20,577 bases of DNA from Gonapodya sp. JEL0774. Lineage: Eukaryota; Monoblepharomycota; Monoblepharidomycetes; Monoblepharidales; Gonapodyaceae. The stretch covers positions 1-20,577 of the forward strand of contig JADIIX010000248.1 in assembly GCA_027604505.1 (NCBI GenBank), written 5' to 3'. Both the position numbers and the translations under genes were made by a program. This document shows, piece after piece, positions 9,963-18,775 of this stretch. How positions within the stretch are numbered: position 1 is the stretch's first letter; every line of letters begins with the position of its first letter. The notes beneath the pieces are model-generated. The model was not told the DNA's origin. It did no database searches and saw nothing but the letters and a program-made list of their open reading frames with translations.

Positions 9963-12900
9963 ATGAGACGCCTGCGTTCCGACGAGTATACGGTCGGCTG
10001 GGTATGCGCTCTTCCGACCGACCTCGCAGCGGCGCGGGCAATGTTTGACGAGGAGTACCAACCACTAGACCGTGACACGATGGACACCAACATCTACTCT
10101 TTCGGTCGGATCGGTGTCCACAATGTTATCGTCGCTTGCCTTCCAGCTGGAAATCGCGGGACGAACTCTGCCGCAACGGTTGCGAACAACCTCGGCCGGA
10201 CCTTCGATTCCCTGCAGTTCCGTCTCATGGTAGGCGTCGGAGGCGGTGTTCCCAGCTCGGACGCAGACATTCGGCTGGGGGATGTGGTCGTCAGTCAACC
10301 CTTGGAAACTCACGGAGGCGTGGTGCAGTACGACATGGGGGAAACAACTCCTGAGGGGTTCCAGCGAAAGGGATTCCTCAACAGTCCACCGCTGTTGCTT
10401 CTCAATGCCGTCAACAGACTACGTGCCAATCATCTTGCCGGAAACAATGACTTTGCACAACACCTTGAGAAGCTTCGTCGGCTTCCAGAATTCCGCCGCG
10501 AGGCTACTGGCCCAGACATCCTGTTCCATCCCACCTACAAGCACGAACGTGGCCGCCACATGTGCACATCCTGCAATCCAATCATGCAGGTGAAATCACG
10601 ACCAGATCGGTTGGGTGGAGATCCCGTGGTTCACTACGGCTTGATTGCATCCGGGAATCAGGACATGAAGGACGGGGTCCAGCGGGACCGAGTCAGCAAA
10701 GAGCTCGGGGGAGTCCTGTGCTTTGAGATGGAAGCGGCAGATCTTATGAACCACTTTCCATGCCTCATCATCCGTGGTATCTCCGACTATGCGGACTCAC
10801 ACAAAAACACCTGCTGGCAAGGGTATTCAGCAGGCACAGCTGCAGCATGTGCCAAGGAACTCCTGTTGGTAATACCAAGGACTGATCCGGGAACTCGAGG
10901 TACGCGCCTTCCTCTGTTTTTGCTGTCGTGCTCCCGGTATCATCCTTATCTGTTGTAACTAAACTGATACCATCCTCGCGGTCATTCATGCAACAGCCTA
11001 CATCCCTTTCCCACGGAATCCCCGTTTTGTGGGCCGCACATCGCAGCTCCAACAGCTGGCGCAGAAGCTGCTGCACAACGAGGAATGCCGGGAGATTGCG
11101 CTCATCGGCCTCGGCGGGGTCGGGAAGACTCAGGGGGGTCGGGAAGACTCAGGTTGCTCTGGAGTTTGCTTACCAAGTTAAGCAAGAACATGCCGACAGG
11201 GACGCTCTGTGTTTTGGTTGCCTGCAGTCAGCATGGAAAGCTTCGAACAAGCATGCAGGGAAATTGCAAGAACCCTGGGCATACCTTCGGAAAAGGATGA
11301 CGACATCAAGGTAGTGGTCAAGCAGCATCTGAGTACGAAGAAAGCCGGTGTCTGGCTCATCATCCTCGACAACGCCGACGACATCGGGCTTCTGACTGGT
11401 TCCAAGGGATCTCGGGGTATTGTACACTACCTTCCGGAGAGCGAGGATGGGCTCTTCGTGTATACAACCCGCACTAGAGATGTTCCCTTGTCACTTGGAG
11501 TGGCCGATGTTATTGACGTGGACGCCATGGACAAACAGGAAGCAAAAGACCTACTTCAAAAGTCCCTCATGCGCAAGGAGCTGCTCAATGACAATGCAAG
11601 CGTGGATAAATTCCTGGAAGAACTTACATATCTTCCATTGGCACTCTCTCAGGCAGCAGCATATCTCAACAAGACCAAGAACATCTCTATTGCAGATTAC
11701 CTTGGCATGCTGCAAAGCACACAGGTGGCCGACGTGCTGAGCAGGGAATTCGTCAACATCCAGCGTTACTCCGGATCGAGCAATTCTGTGGCAACAACGT
11801 GGCTGGTTTCATTCAACCAGATCCGCACAAACGATCCACTAGCAGGGGCCCTTCTGGCATTTATGTCGTGTATCGAGTCTAAGGCGATTCCTCGATCTAT
11901 CTTGCCTGCGTTGGAGTCAAGATTCAAAATGGAAGATGCTATTGGCACCCTTACTGACTACGCCTTTGTGTCGCCTCGGAAGGACCAGGACATGTATGAC
12001 CTCCACCGGTTGGTGCATCGTGCGGCTGGAGACTGGCTCCGCATACAGGGCCTCACGGCAGAAAGGACAAGAGAAGCGATCCAGCATATCGCGAGAATTT
12101 TTCGCACAGACGATTGGGACCAGAGGAATGTGTGGAGGGCGTACCTCCCGCACGCCATGAAAGTGCTGGGAAGCAGCGAAGGCAAGGAATTGGCGGAGCG
12201 ATACGACCTTTGCCTGTGGATCGGGCGATGCTTGCAGAAGGACGGCAGGGTGCCAGAAGCCCTGATGTGGCTTCAGAAATGCAACATCGGAAGACGGGAC
12301 GAGCTGAAACTGGAGGAGGACCACCCGGACCGTCTCACCTCGCAGGCTGTACTCGCTTCCGTGTACCAGGACAATGGGCAGGTGGGCAAGGCCGTCAAGC
12401 TGCTGGAGCACGTCGTCGCCGTCCGTGACCGGGTTTTGGTCGAGGACCACCCGGACCGTCTCGCCTCCCAGAACAACCTCGCTTGGGCGTACCAGGCCAA
12501 CGGGCAGGTGGGCAAGGCCGTCACGCTGCTGGAGTACGTGGTCGCTGTGTTATCCACAACATTGGCCGAGGACCACCCGTCCCGTCTCGCCTCCCAGAAC
12601 AACCTCGCTTCCGCGTACCAGACCAACGGGCAGGTGGGCAAGGCCGTCTCGCTGCTGGAGCACGTTGTTGCCGTCCGTGAGCGGGTTTTGGCCGAGGACC
12701 ACCCGTCCCGTCTCATCTCGCAGCTCACCCTCGCTCAGGCATACCAGGCCAACGGGCAGGTGGGCAAGGCCATCACGCTGCTGGAACACGTCGTCGCCGT
12801 CGAATCCACAACATTGGTCAAGGACCACCCGGACCGTCTCACCTCGCAGGCCAACCTCGGTTCTGCGTACCAGGCCAACGGGCAGGTGGGCAAGGCCGTC

Positions 12901-13716
12901 ACTCTTCTGGAGCACGTCGTTGCCATCCATAAGCGGACGCTGGCAGAGGACCACGAATCTCGACTGGCTTGCGAGGCGGCCCTCGCCAGGGCGTACCAGG
13001 CCAACGGGCAGGTGGGCGAGGCTGTGGCAGTGCTGGAGCACGTCGTCGCCGTCCATAAGCGGACGCTGGGAGAGGACCACCCGTCCCGTCTCGGCTCGCA
13101 GGTCAACCTCGCATCTGCGTACGAGGCCAACGGGCAGGTGGGCAAGGCCGTCACCCTGCTGGAGTACGTCGTCGCCGTCCGTGAGCGGATTTTGGCCGAG
13201 GACCACCCGTCCCGTCTCGCCTCCCAGAACAACCTCGCATCTGCGTACCAGGCCAACGGGCAGGTGGGCAAGGCCGTCACGCTGCTGGAGCACGTCGTCG
13301 CCGTCGAATCCACAACATTGGCCGAGGACCACCCGGACCGCCTCGCCTCGCAGCACAACCTCGCTTTGGCGTACCAGGCCAACGGGCAGGTGGGCAAGGC
13401 CGTCACGCTGCTGGAGCACGTTGTCGCCGTTCGTGAGCAGGTTTTGGCCAAGGACCACCCGGACCGTCTCATCTCGCAGGCCAGCCTCGCATACGTCAAA
13501 CAGGCCATGGCGGGGGCTGCTCTCTCGGCAGAAGCGGGTGAGGTCAGTGGTGGTGAGGATGCACGCCATGTGAGTGTGAGGTCCATAGTGGGTGGTAGTG
13601 GAAGCCAAGTGGCGTCGGGGCCCCCACTTGGTGGCGGACCATCACCACATGGGAAGAAGAGCAAGAGGAGTGACGGTGTGTTCCAGAGAATGTGGAACAA
13701 AGTCATTGGGAAATAG
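9963..13716 (+). CDS. NLR-like receptor: PNP_UDP - NB-ARC - TPR, reading frame broken at the P-loop
   Basis: Exon 1 (9963-10899) encodes a PNP_UDP domain: YTVGWVCALPTDL, VGVGGGVPSSDADIRLGDVV, CFEMEAADLM, SDYADSHKN. A 97-nt phase-1 intron (10900-10996) leads to exon 2 (10997-13716). NB-ARC: FVGR linker, P-loop GLGGVGKTQ (about 11107-11133), Walker B LIILDNADD (about 11355), TTRTRD, GLPL-like LPLALSQAAAYL, then a winged-helix-like part with YDLHRLVH in the MHD position (about 12000). Nine near-identical TPRs follow, then a Gly/Ser-rich, basic tail. Such STAND proteins bind nucleotide, oligomerise on ligand sensing by the repeats and release the N-terminal domain; roles in non-self recognition are known or proposed for fungal relatives. 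A 19-bp duplication shifts the frame after the P-loop; conserved coding continues in frame +2 (VALEFAYQV) until about 11203, then returns to frame. As written, translation stops at 11179-11181. Either a pseudogene, a sequence error, or rescued by splicing. Confidence 0.85.
11116..11152 (+). repeat. 19-bp tandem duplication inside the NB-ARC P-loop
   Basis: The sequence TCGGGAAGACTCAGG occurs at 11120 and again at 11139, exactly 19 bp apart, with identical GGGG before each. One copy reads G-V-G-K-T-Q, the Walker A motif. Because 19 is not a multiple of three, everything after the second copy is one base out of frame with the first half of the gene, and the old frame meets TAA at 11179-11181. 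Confidence 0.9.
12334..13467 (+). repeat. Nine tandem 126-bp TPR units, nearly identical
   Basis: Nine units of 42 codons begin with L-x-S-Q-x-x-L-A and share AYQANGQVGKAVTLLEHVVA; a degenerate unit precedes (about 12208-12333) and a partial tenth starts at 13468. These are TPR_10/TPR_12-type repeats as found in kinesin light chain and fungal NLRs, forming a superhelical ligand-binding surface. Variation concentrates in a few positions: residues 2-5 and 9-10, and a short cassette after the second helix of three kinds (R-E-R-V-L type, E-S-T-T-L type, H-K-R-T-L type). High DNA identity points to recent expansion or homogenisation. Confidence 0.92.
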
Positions 13717-13848
13717 CATGGTGTTATTTTGTGACATTTCTTTTATTGAGGTATAACGTTTTCTTCTTGCTGATGTTATTATAATATGTGTTACATAATA
13801 TTATAGATTATATAACGCACACGAACATACGTATTATTAGTCTTTCAA

Positions 13849-13889
<41 letters not shown>

Positions 13890-13989
13890 GTGTGAGAATT
13901 CTAATGGAGCGTGCTGGTTTTTGACCACACATGTATATTCGTGCTCGCAAGCTGAATACATAACAATTAAGATCTACTATTCAACCATT
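13717..13989. other. AT-rich 3' flank of the NLR gene
   Basis: The stretch is AT-rich and T-rich, as expected for a fungal 3' end, and contains several TTATT and ATAATAT runs but no clean AATAAA. It includes the CT microsatellite listed separately. No coding signal was seen. Confidence 0.6.
13854..13888 (+). repeat. (TC)n microsatellite
   Basis: An uninterrupted TC dinucleotide run of about 17 units sits in the 3' flank of the NLR gene and ends in TAG. Such runs are length-variable and prone to assembly error. Confidence 0.95.
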
Positions 13990-14327
13990 ACACCAGCAGG
14001 TACTGCCGCCAATTCAAACAGGGACTACTGGGGGGATGACAACGAGGAAATGTTGGGAGAGGAGGACAGGTATCAGGAGTGTGAACGCACTGCCTACTGG
14101 ATAGAGTACTGGAAGGGGCGGGACAAACCTCCCGGGACTGCAGCGGATGGCGCGGGACTATTTGGGGATCCCCAGCACCAGCGCTGTTTTCCGAGCGTAT
14201 GTTCTCGGATGCCAGGAATGTGATTGGGGACAACAGGGCAGCTCTGGGTCCGGCGATGATAAGGAACCTCATGTTGTTGAAGAGGTGGAAGAAGCAATGG
14301 CACGATATAGCATGTATGAAGATATAA
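13990..14327 (+). mobile_element. Decayed hAT transposase, C-terminal dimerisation region
   Basis: Three frames in series give a hAT-family C-terminus (Dimer_Tnp_hAT): EYWKGRDK in one frame to about 14125, NLPGLQRMARDYLGIPSTSAV in the next, then SERMFSDARNVIGDNRAAL and GPAMIRNLMLLKRWKKQW in the third, ending at TAA 14325-14327. The S-A-x-S-E-R-x-F-S and LLKRW elements are typical of the family. The two frame changes fall at an AAA run (14125-14127) and a TTTT run (14187-14190), each equal to one extra base. The N-terminal zinc finger and catalytic core are absent; an acidic stretch from about 14025 may be leftover. It is a dead fragment. Its ends were not located; the motif-dense tract at 14430-14570 may be its terminal region. 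Confidence 0.8.
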
Positions 14328-14429
14328 CAATTATAGAATATGAGACTATTGGAACTAAATTTGGTTGGTGGTACGTAGGTCTCCGCAAATTTCAATCGGG
14401 AGTCATGCTAAGACGATACAAGATTAGTG

Positions 14430-14572
14430 GCACTAGTCAACTCGCGAGTAATGACTCGCAAGTTACTAAAAATTTGAGCGAGCGAGTTGCGATATAGGTT
14501 AAATCCGGATGTCAGCGAGCAAGTCACAAGTTAGTCCCAAATAAGCGAGTTACTCGCTTGCTCAGGGCTTTA
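14430..14572. repeat. Cluster of short GCGAG / CTCGC words
   Basis: Within about 140 bp the word GCGAG or its complement CTCGC occurs roughly eight times in both orientations (for example AACTCGCGAGTAATGACTCG, GAGCGAGCGAGTTGCG, AGCGAGTTACTCGCTTGCTC), closing next to CAGGG at about 14563. hAT elements often carry multiple short subterminal transposase-binding repeats and CAGGG-like ends. The position, 100 bp after the transposase stop, fits a subterminal region, but no matching opposite end was found. Confidence 0.45.
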
Positions 14573-14867
14573 AATTTATAAAATAAGTGTGCACGTCACT
14601 TTAAGGATGAAGACAATTCACTATGAAAACCGGACCAAGAGTGTAGATTGGGACAATAAATCCACGCGATGGCCTCCCCCAAAACAAGGTTCGCTCACCT
14701 CAGGTGGACAAGACTGATCCTCCGAGCATTTCACGCATCAATGGACTCTGTGTTGTTTTGTAGAATAAGTGTTGCCAAGGTGGGTCCCCGCGAGGTGAGT
14801 AGCAGAGCGCCGTCCGATGTGATGTTGAATCTCTGGCAACGCGAACAACACGAAATGCCCTACTCAC

Positions 14868-15168
14868 CATTCGCCGTCCCTCCCTGCGGTTCCTTCCTCC
14901 AATCATATCCACTCCACTCCGGCCGAAAGAAAACTCCAACTTCCTTCTTTGCGAGATCCAAGTCCGCGGCTCGCAGATCGGCGGCTTCGGAGAGAGCATC
15001 CAGCTCGTCTCTGGTCATTCTGGTGAGGTGGAGCTTTCTTGCGCGAACGAAATTGGCAGGTTGAGCCATTGGGCCGTTGCCGCGAGAATTCACATTCATT
15101 CCGATTGAGTGCAGGTATCGTTGAAATTCCGAGGGGCTTGGAGACCTATTGAACTTCTTGAGAACCAT
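14868..15168 (-). CDS. Hypothetical protein, 5' exon (unknown family)
   Basis: An ATG-started frame of about 100 codons reads MVLKKFNRSPSPSEFQRYLH at its start, then a charged helical part with MTRDELDALSEAADLRAADL. It ends at a good donor (GTGAGT, first intron base 14867) in phase 1, so a further exon to the left is expected but could not be fixed. It sits 18 bases past the in-frame TAA of the broken gene upstream and in the same frame, so it could also be that gene's continuation past another stop. No family is recognised. Codon content and the donor are the only support. Confidence 0.4.
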
Positions 15169-15186
15169 GATGTTAAAGATTTCTGA

Positions 15187-16315
15187 TTATCTCAGTTGCT
15201 GATGTTCTCGCTCGTCCCGTTCTCGACGGATCTCCTCCGTCCCCACAACCGGAGATCCAATGTCGCTCGCGGAATAGCTACTATACGATATAACAGTCGG
15301 ATCCACAGCACTCCAGATTGCCCCATACGGCACAATCAGCCCTGTACAGAGGCTAGCAAGTCGAAGATGAGAGTGGCTGTCCTTGGCTCTCTTTCCAATC
15401 GTAACATTCTGCATCACTGCCTGAAGTGCGGTGAAGAAACTATGCAAAGTGTTCTTGTAGCCTAGTTGAAAAAGCGGTCCAAAAGAGCTCTCTGGTTGAG
15501 TGACCGCGATTAAACGTCTTGTCTGCAGCCCGAAGACGCTCCTTTACTGCGAAGAAGACGCAAGCGTCGCGAGCGAGATCGACAATCCAGCCTGTAAGAT
15601 GCGATCCCAGTCATGTATCCCGCGTTTCCATCCTCGTCTAGAGTAGTCATTGCTCCCCTCTTGCCTCTTTTCATTGCCGGTGACGCGTCGTGGTTCCCAC
15701 TCACGCGAGGTTAAGAGCTCGTTCCAATCCATCGCAATCCTTCTTGCCGAGACCAGGTGGCCGTCCCCCGCTCTTGAGGTCTTGAAAGAACGTTTGGCGC
15801 AAACCGTAGCCACGCTGTTTCAGGTCGCGACGAATGGGCGAATGATTTCTAGCTACAGAGCAGCCCGTTTGTCGTGAGGGAAACGAGATGGTGAGATCAG
15901 TATCTTTGTTGGAGCAACGCAGAAACGTGTATAAATGCTCACTTGCGCGTCAATTGAGATACTCTGGCCCTTTGATTCATCCTTGGACTTCCGGAGGTGG
16001 GCAACAAAGATGGGAAGACCGGGTAGGGGAGCTGCGGATGATGATACCATCCGAGTCGAAAGCTGAGTACGCGATAGGAAGGATTGAAACCAAAAAATAA
16101 GAAGTCCATCACCGATGCAGATGTGCGAGGAAAGTGGGACAACTTACTACATAGTTTGGTTGTGCAATTGACAGGTTCCGGATGGACACGAAGGAACGAC
16201 GCGATTCCCCGGTAAAAAACAACAGACGCCACCTGCGGGAGAGGAAACAGCTCTTTTCTTAGGGTGAGAGCAGAAACCTGGCGCGGGACGCGATGAGATT
16301 GACAGGGTAAAGCAT
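15187..16315 (-). pseudogene. Multi-exon gene of unknown function with stop and frameshift
   Basis: Five exons on the minus strand fit together: 16315-16278 (ATG), 16232-16148, 16062-15943, 15852-15705 and 15591-15187, with introns of 45, 85, 90 and 113 nt, all with good GT/AG signals and matching phases (2,0,0,1). The product reads in part LSTRMVSSSAAPLPGLPIFV, LEIIRPFVAT, DLARDACVFFAVKERLRAAD, LFWTAFSTRLQEHF and SFFTALQAVMQNVTIGKRAK. It looks like a mostly helical soluble protein; no family is recognised. Two defects break it: an in-frame TGA at 15822-15820 inside exon 4, and a one-base frame change near 15442 in exon 5, where the frame ending EHFA meets TAG and coding resumes at SFFTAL. 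The frame then ends in TAA at 15189-15187. Either a young pseudogene or errors in the sequence; an alternative intron could avoid the TGA only by giving up the phase chain. Confidence 0.5.
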
Positions 16316-17702
16316 TGTTGGTCTGAGCGCGAGGGAAAGGGTAGTGGGGCGCGCGGTTTCAGGTCCAATCGAAAAGACAATAGGCGGTCGTAGGAGCAAA
16401 GTAGAGACGAGAAGTGCGCGAGAAGAGGGTGCGTTTTGTCAATATGATGTCATTCGAGGTTGATCCACTGGGTGGTTTGGAGAGTGGTCATAGTTGCTGT
16501 GGCCTGTGCCACCTTAGGTCAGCGTCGGCCGGTTCTTACCCTTGAATATTCCATCCTCACTCTTATCTGCTGAAGCCTACAACACACCACTGTCAGTGAA
16601 TGAACTGGGACTGTGGTCACTGGTACTCACTTATCCTTCTCGGCATCCAGTCGCTGACCAGTGCAGCCCCCACCATTCCTACTACTTACCTGCTCACATT
16701 GTTGCCAATGAATTTGGCACCTGCGGCTGCATGACGCCAGTCCTCAATGATCCGACTGCCTTACTGCTGGACTTCGGGTACCCCGTGCGTGCACACTAAA
16801 TTCATTATAAATTACTGATTGATTATGCTGTGGGAAAAGGGAAGACGTTGGTGCCGATGAACAGAAGAGATAAGTTTCAATGACTGCCGAAACTGAAAGA
16901 ATGAAGAATCGCGGATGTTGGAAGAATCAAGAACGGCTTTAAATAAGGGATGATGAAGAGAGTGTGAATAGACAGCGCGAAAGACCGAAATGCAGGTCCT
17001 AAACTTCATGACACAAGAGCAAAAACCCCGAGCAGCAATCATGTTTTGTTTGCCTTTGATCCCTTGATTTATTCCCTGATTTCAATGAAGACAGCAAAGA
17101 AGAAGGCCACCCCTTGTGACCAGTTCACAGTCACTCCACTTGGCCACACTGATGGCAGTCAGTCCAGATGAACTGGACCAGCAACGAAAACAATAAATAT
17201 ACGAACCAGAATAGATAGGAACATATATCCAGATAGATTCAGCACCCTCGTGTTCCAACGGCCATCCTCTGATTGAGCAACCAGCATGCCTTACTCATCC
17301 ACCATCGGAGGCCACCAGCGTACACTAATAAATATTAATGTAGCACCAGGGCATTGACCGACTATATGAAGAAGAGTCCTGCTAGCCTCATCAAGTGGAT
17401 GCTTTTCAGCTGCTGGCCAGTGTTGGGTGTCAGCTGACGGCACATCACCTTCTCCTGGATGACGTGCTCTCAAAGGACATTGCCCACTCTTCAAGCCACC
17501 GAAAGCTATCGAAACTCATCCCTCGTGTGAATGAGCGTTCGAACACCGGAAAGCTCAACTCCACCCAATCCCAAAGGATAGAGTGATATGCTCTCAAAGG
17601 ACAATACCCCATCACAAAAGATGGTGTGATATGTTCTGAAGTGACAATGCCCACTCTTAAAGCAAGGCAAAGCATGCTGTTGGGACTCATTCATCAGTCC
17701 CG
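16316..17702. other. Stretch without supportable gene
   Basis: About 1.4 kb upstream of the minus-strand gene. Its right-hand neighbour is also on the minus strand. The open frames are short and have no motif. It contains a 30-base segment shared with 6921-6950 (at 16485-16522) and a short imperfect tandem repeat at 17464-17665. The promoter of the gene starting at 16315 should lie in 16316-16600, but no defined element is seen. Confidence 0.55.
17464..17665. repeat. Three imperfect copies of a ~40-bp unit
   Basis: GTGCTCTCAAAGGACATTGC at 17464, ATGCTCTCAAAGGACAATAC at 17588 and ATGTTCTGAAGTGACAATGC at 17630 are copies of one unit, each followed by CCCACTCTT or a close variant. The last two are adjacent (42-bp period) and share an AGxGTGATATG lead-in; the first lies 124 bp upstream. 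No coding role is evident. Confidence 0.6.
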
Positions 17703-18037
17703 CTAGCCGAGCGCATCTGCCTCCCCACGCCGACGCAGCCGTAACAACGGAAGAAGCCGGACTATCGACCGGACTCGGGTCTCTCTAGATGGCGAGACTT
17801 GCCCGCGACGATCAGCACAGCTCAGTGAGAATCCAGATGGTGATGTACCGGCGGCACGGACGAGGTGTGTTGCTGCCCGTTGGGGAGGGTCGTGGGAGTG
17901 AGGGAGGGAGGGAGAGAAGAGAGAACGGGTGGGGTTCGGCTCGCGCGGACGTGATGTGGGATGCGCTTCGGTGGGCAAACACATCACTGGACGATGAATG
18001 ACACGACTTCGGGCCCAAACGGCTGCGGGGAACTCAC

Positions 18038-18530
18038 CAGCCGCCCCACCCTCCACCTCCTCCACCTTGACATCATCCGGTCCAGAAGACCAAGCCCTCC
18101 ACAGTCCTTGTTCGGTTCAGACTCGGCCACGATCCCCAAGAGCGAAGAACCCAGCGAAGGGAATGGAAGCGCGGTGAGCGCACCATGATACGGGGAGCGG
18201 TGTCGTTCGGTGGACCGGATGTTCGACATCGTCCGTGTCAGGATAAGTAAGAGGAGAATCTAAAAACATAACGGGGCAAAGAAAGCAACGCGGGAAAATG
18301 AGTACTTCCAAAATCAGGTGTCAGCACAACAAGAACAGTCGCACATACCGTCGTCCTACGAACCCCTCCTTGTCCCTGACCACACCACGACGGAGTACCC
18401 ACATACCCATTCCCCGTTCCGTTGGCTTTGCTCCCATCCGTCCTGTCCTCCTCCATCATGTTCGCACTCCCGTTACTCCCGGCTACCCTCTTCTTGCTCT
18501 GCTTCCTCCCGTCAACTTCGCAAACATCCA
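18038..18530 (-). CDS. Two phase-matched exons of an unknown minus-strand gene
   Basis: Exon 18530-18349 follows a strong acceptor (TTCCTTCAG) and ends at a perfect GTATGT donor; the 89-nt intron ends in GTTTTTAG; exon 18259-18038 follows in phase 0 and ends at GTGAGT. The first exon encodes a hydrophilic, Lys/Gly/Asn-rich chain (DGRKQSKKRV, MMEEDRTDGS); the second encodes a short hydrophobic stretch (ILLLLIL), then MSNIRSTERH and GLLDRMMSRW. Neither end of the gene is settled: the first exon has no ATG at its start and the acceptor after 18038 was not found. It could be the 3' continuation of the gene listed at 18776-19552. No family is recognised. Confidence 0.35.
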
Positions 18531-18775
18531 CTGAAGGAAGTTATGTTTTGGGAGTAAAATGGGCGCGGTGGGAGGTGGAGGCGGCTGTGGGTGGCACAGG
18601 GGTCGCTGATCGTGCTGCTGCTCTAGACCCCCTAGACCCTTTCATCCCAGTCCGTCCCGTGTCCACACCGACATCCCCCTCCGCACTCCTCTCCCTATCA
18701 CTAACGCTCGGACTCGACGCATCTTAGCCTCCCAAATCTCCCCTGCTCCCTCCATCTCACCACCGGCCATCTCCC

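Noticed and set aside
12334-13467. Regularly spaced identical units resembling a CRISPR-like or satellite array
   Set aside because: The period is 126 bp, always in frame and coding for TPRs, in a split-gene eukaryotic context.
12550-13706. Long minus-strand open frames (over 300 codons) opposite the TPR array
   Set aside because: They are shadows of a GC-rich 126-bp repeat: any frame lacking a stop in one unit lacks it in all. No motif, and the plus frame is clearly TPR.
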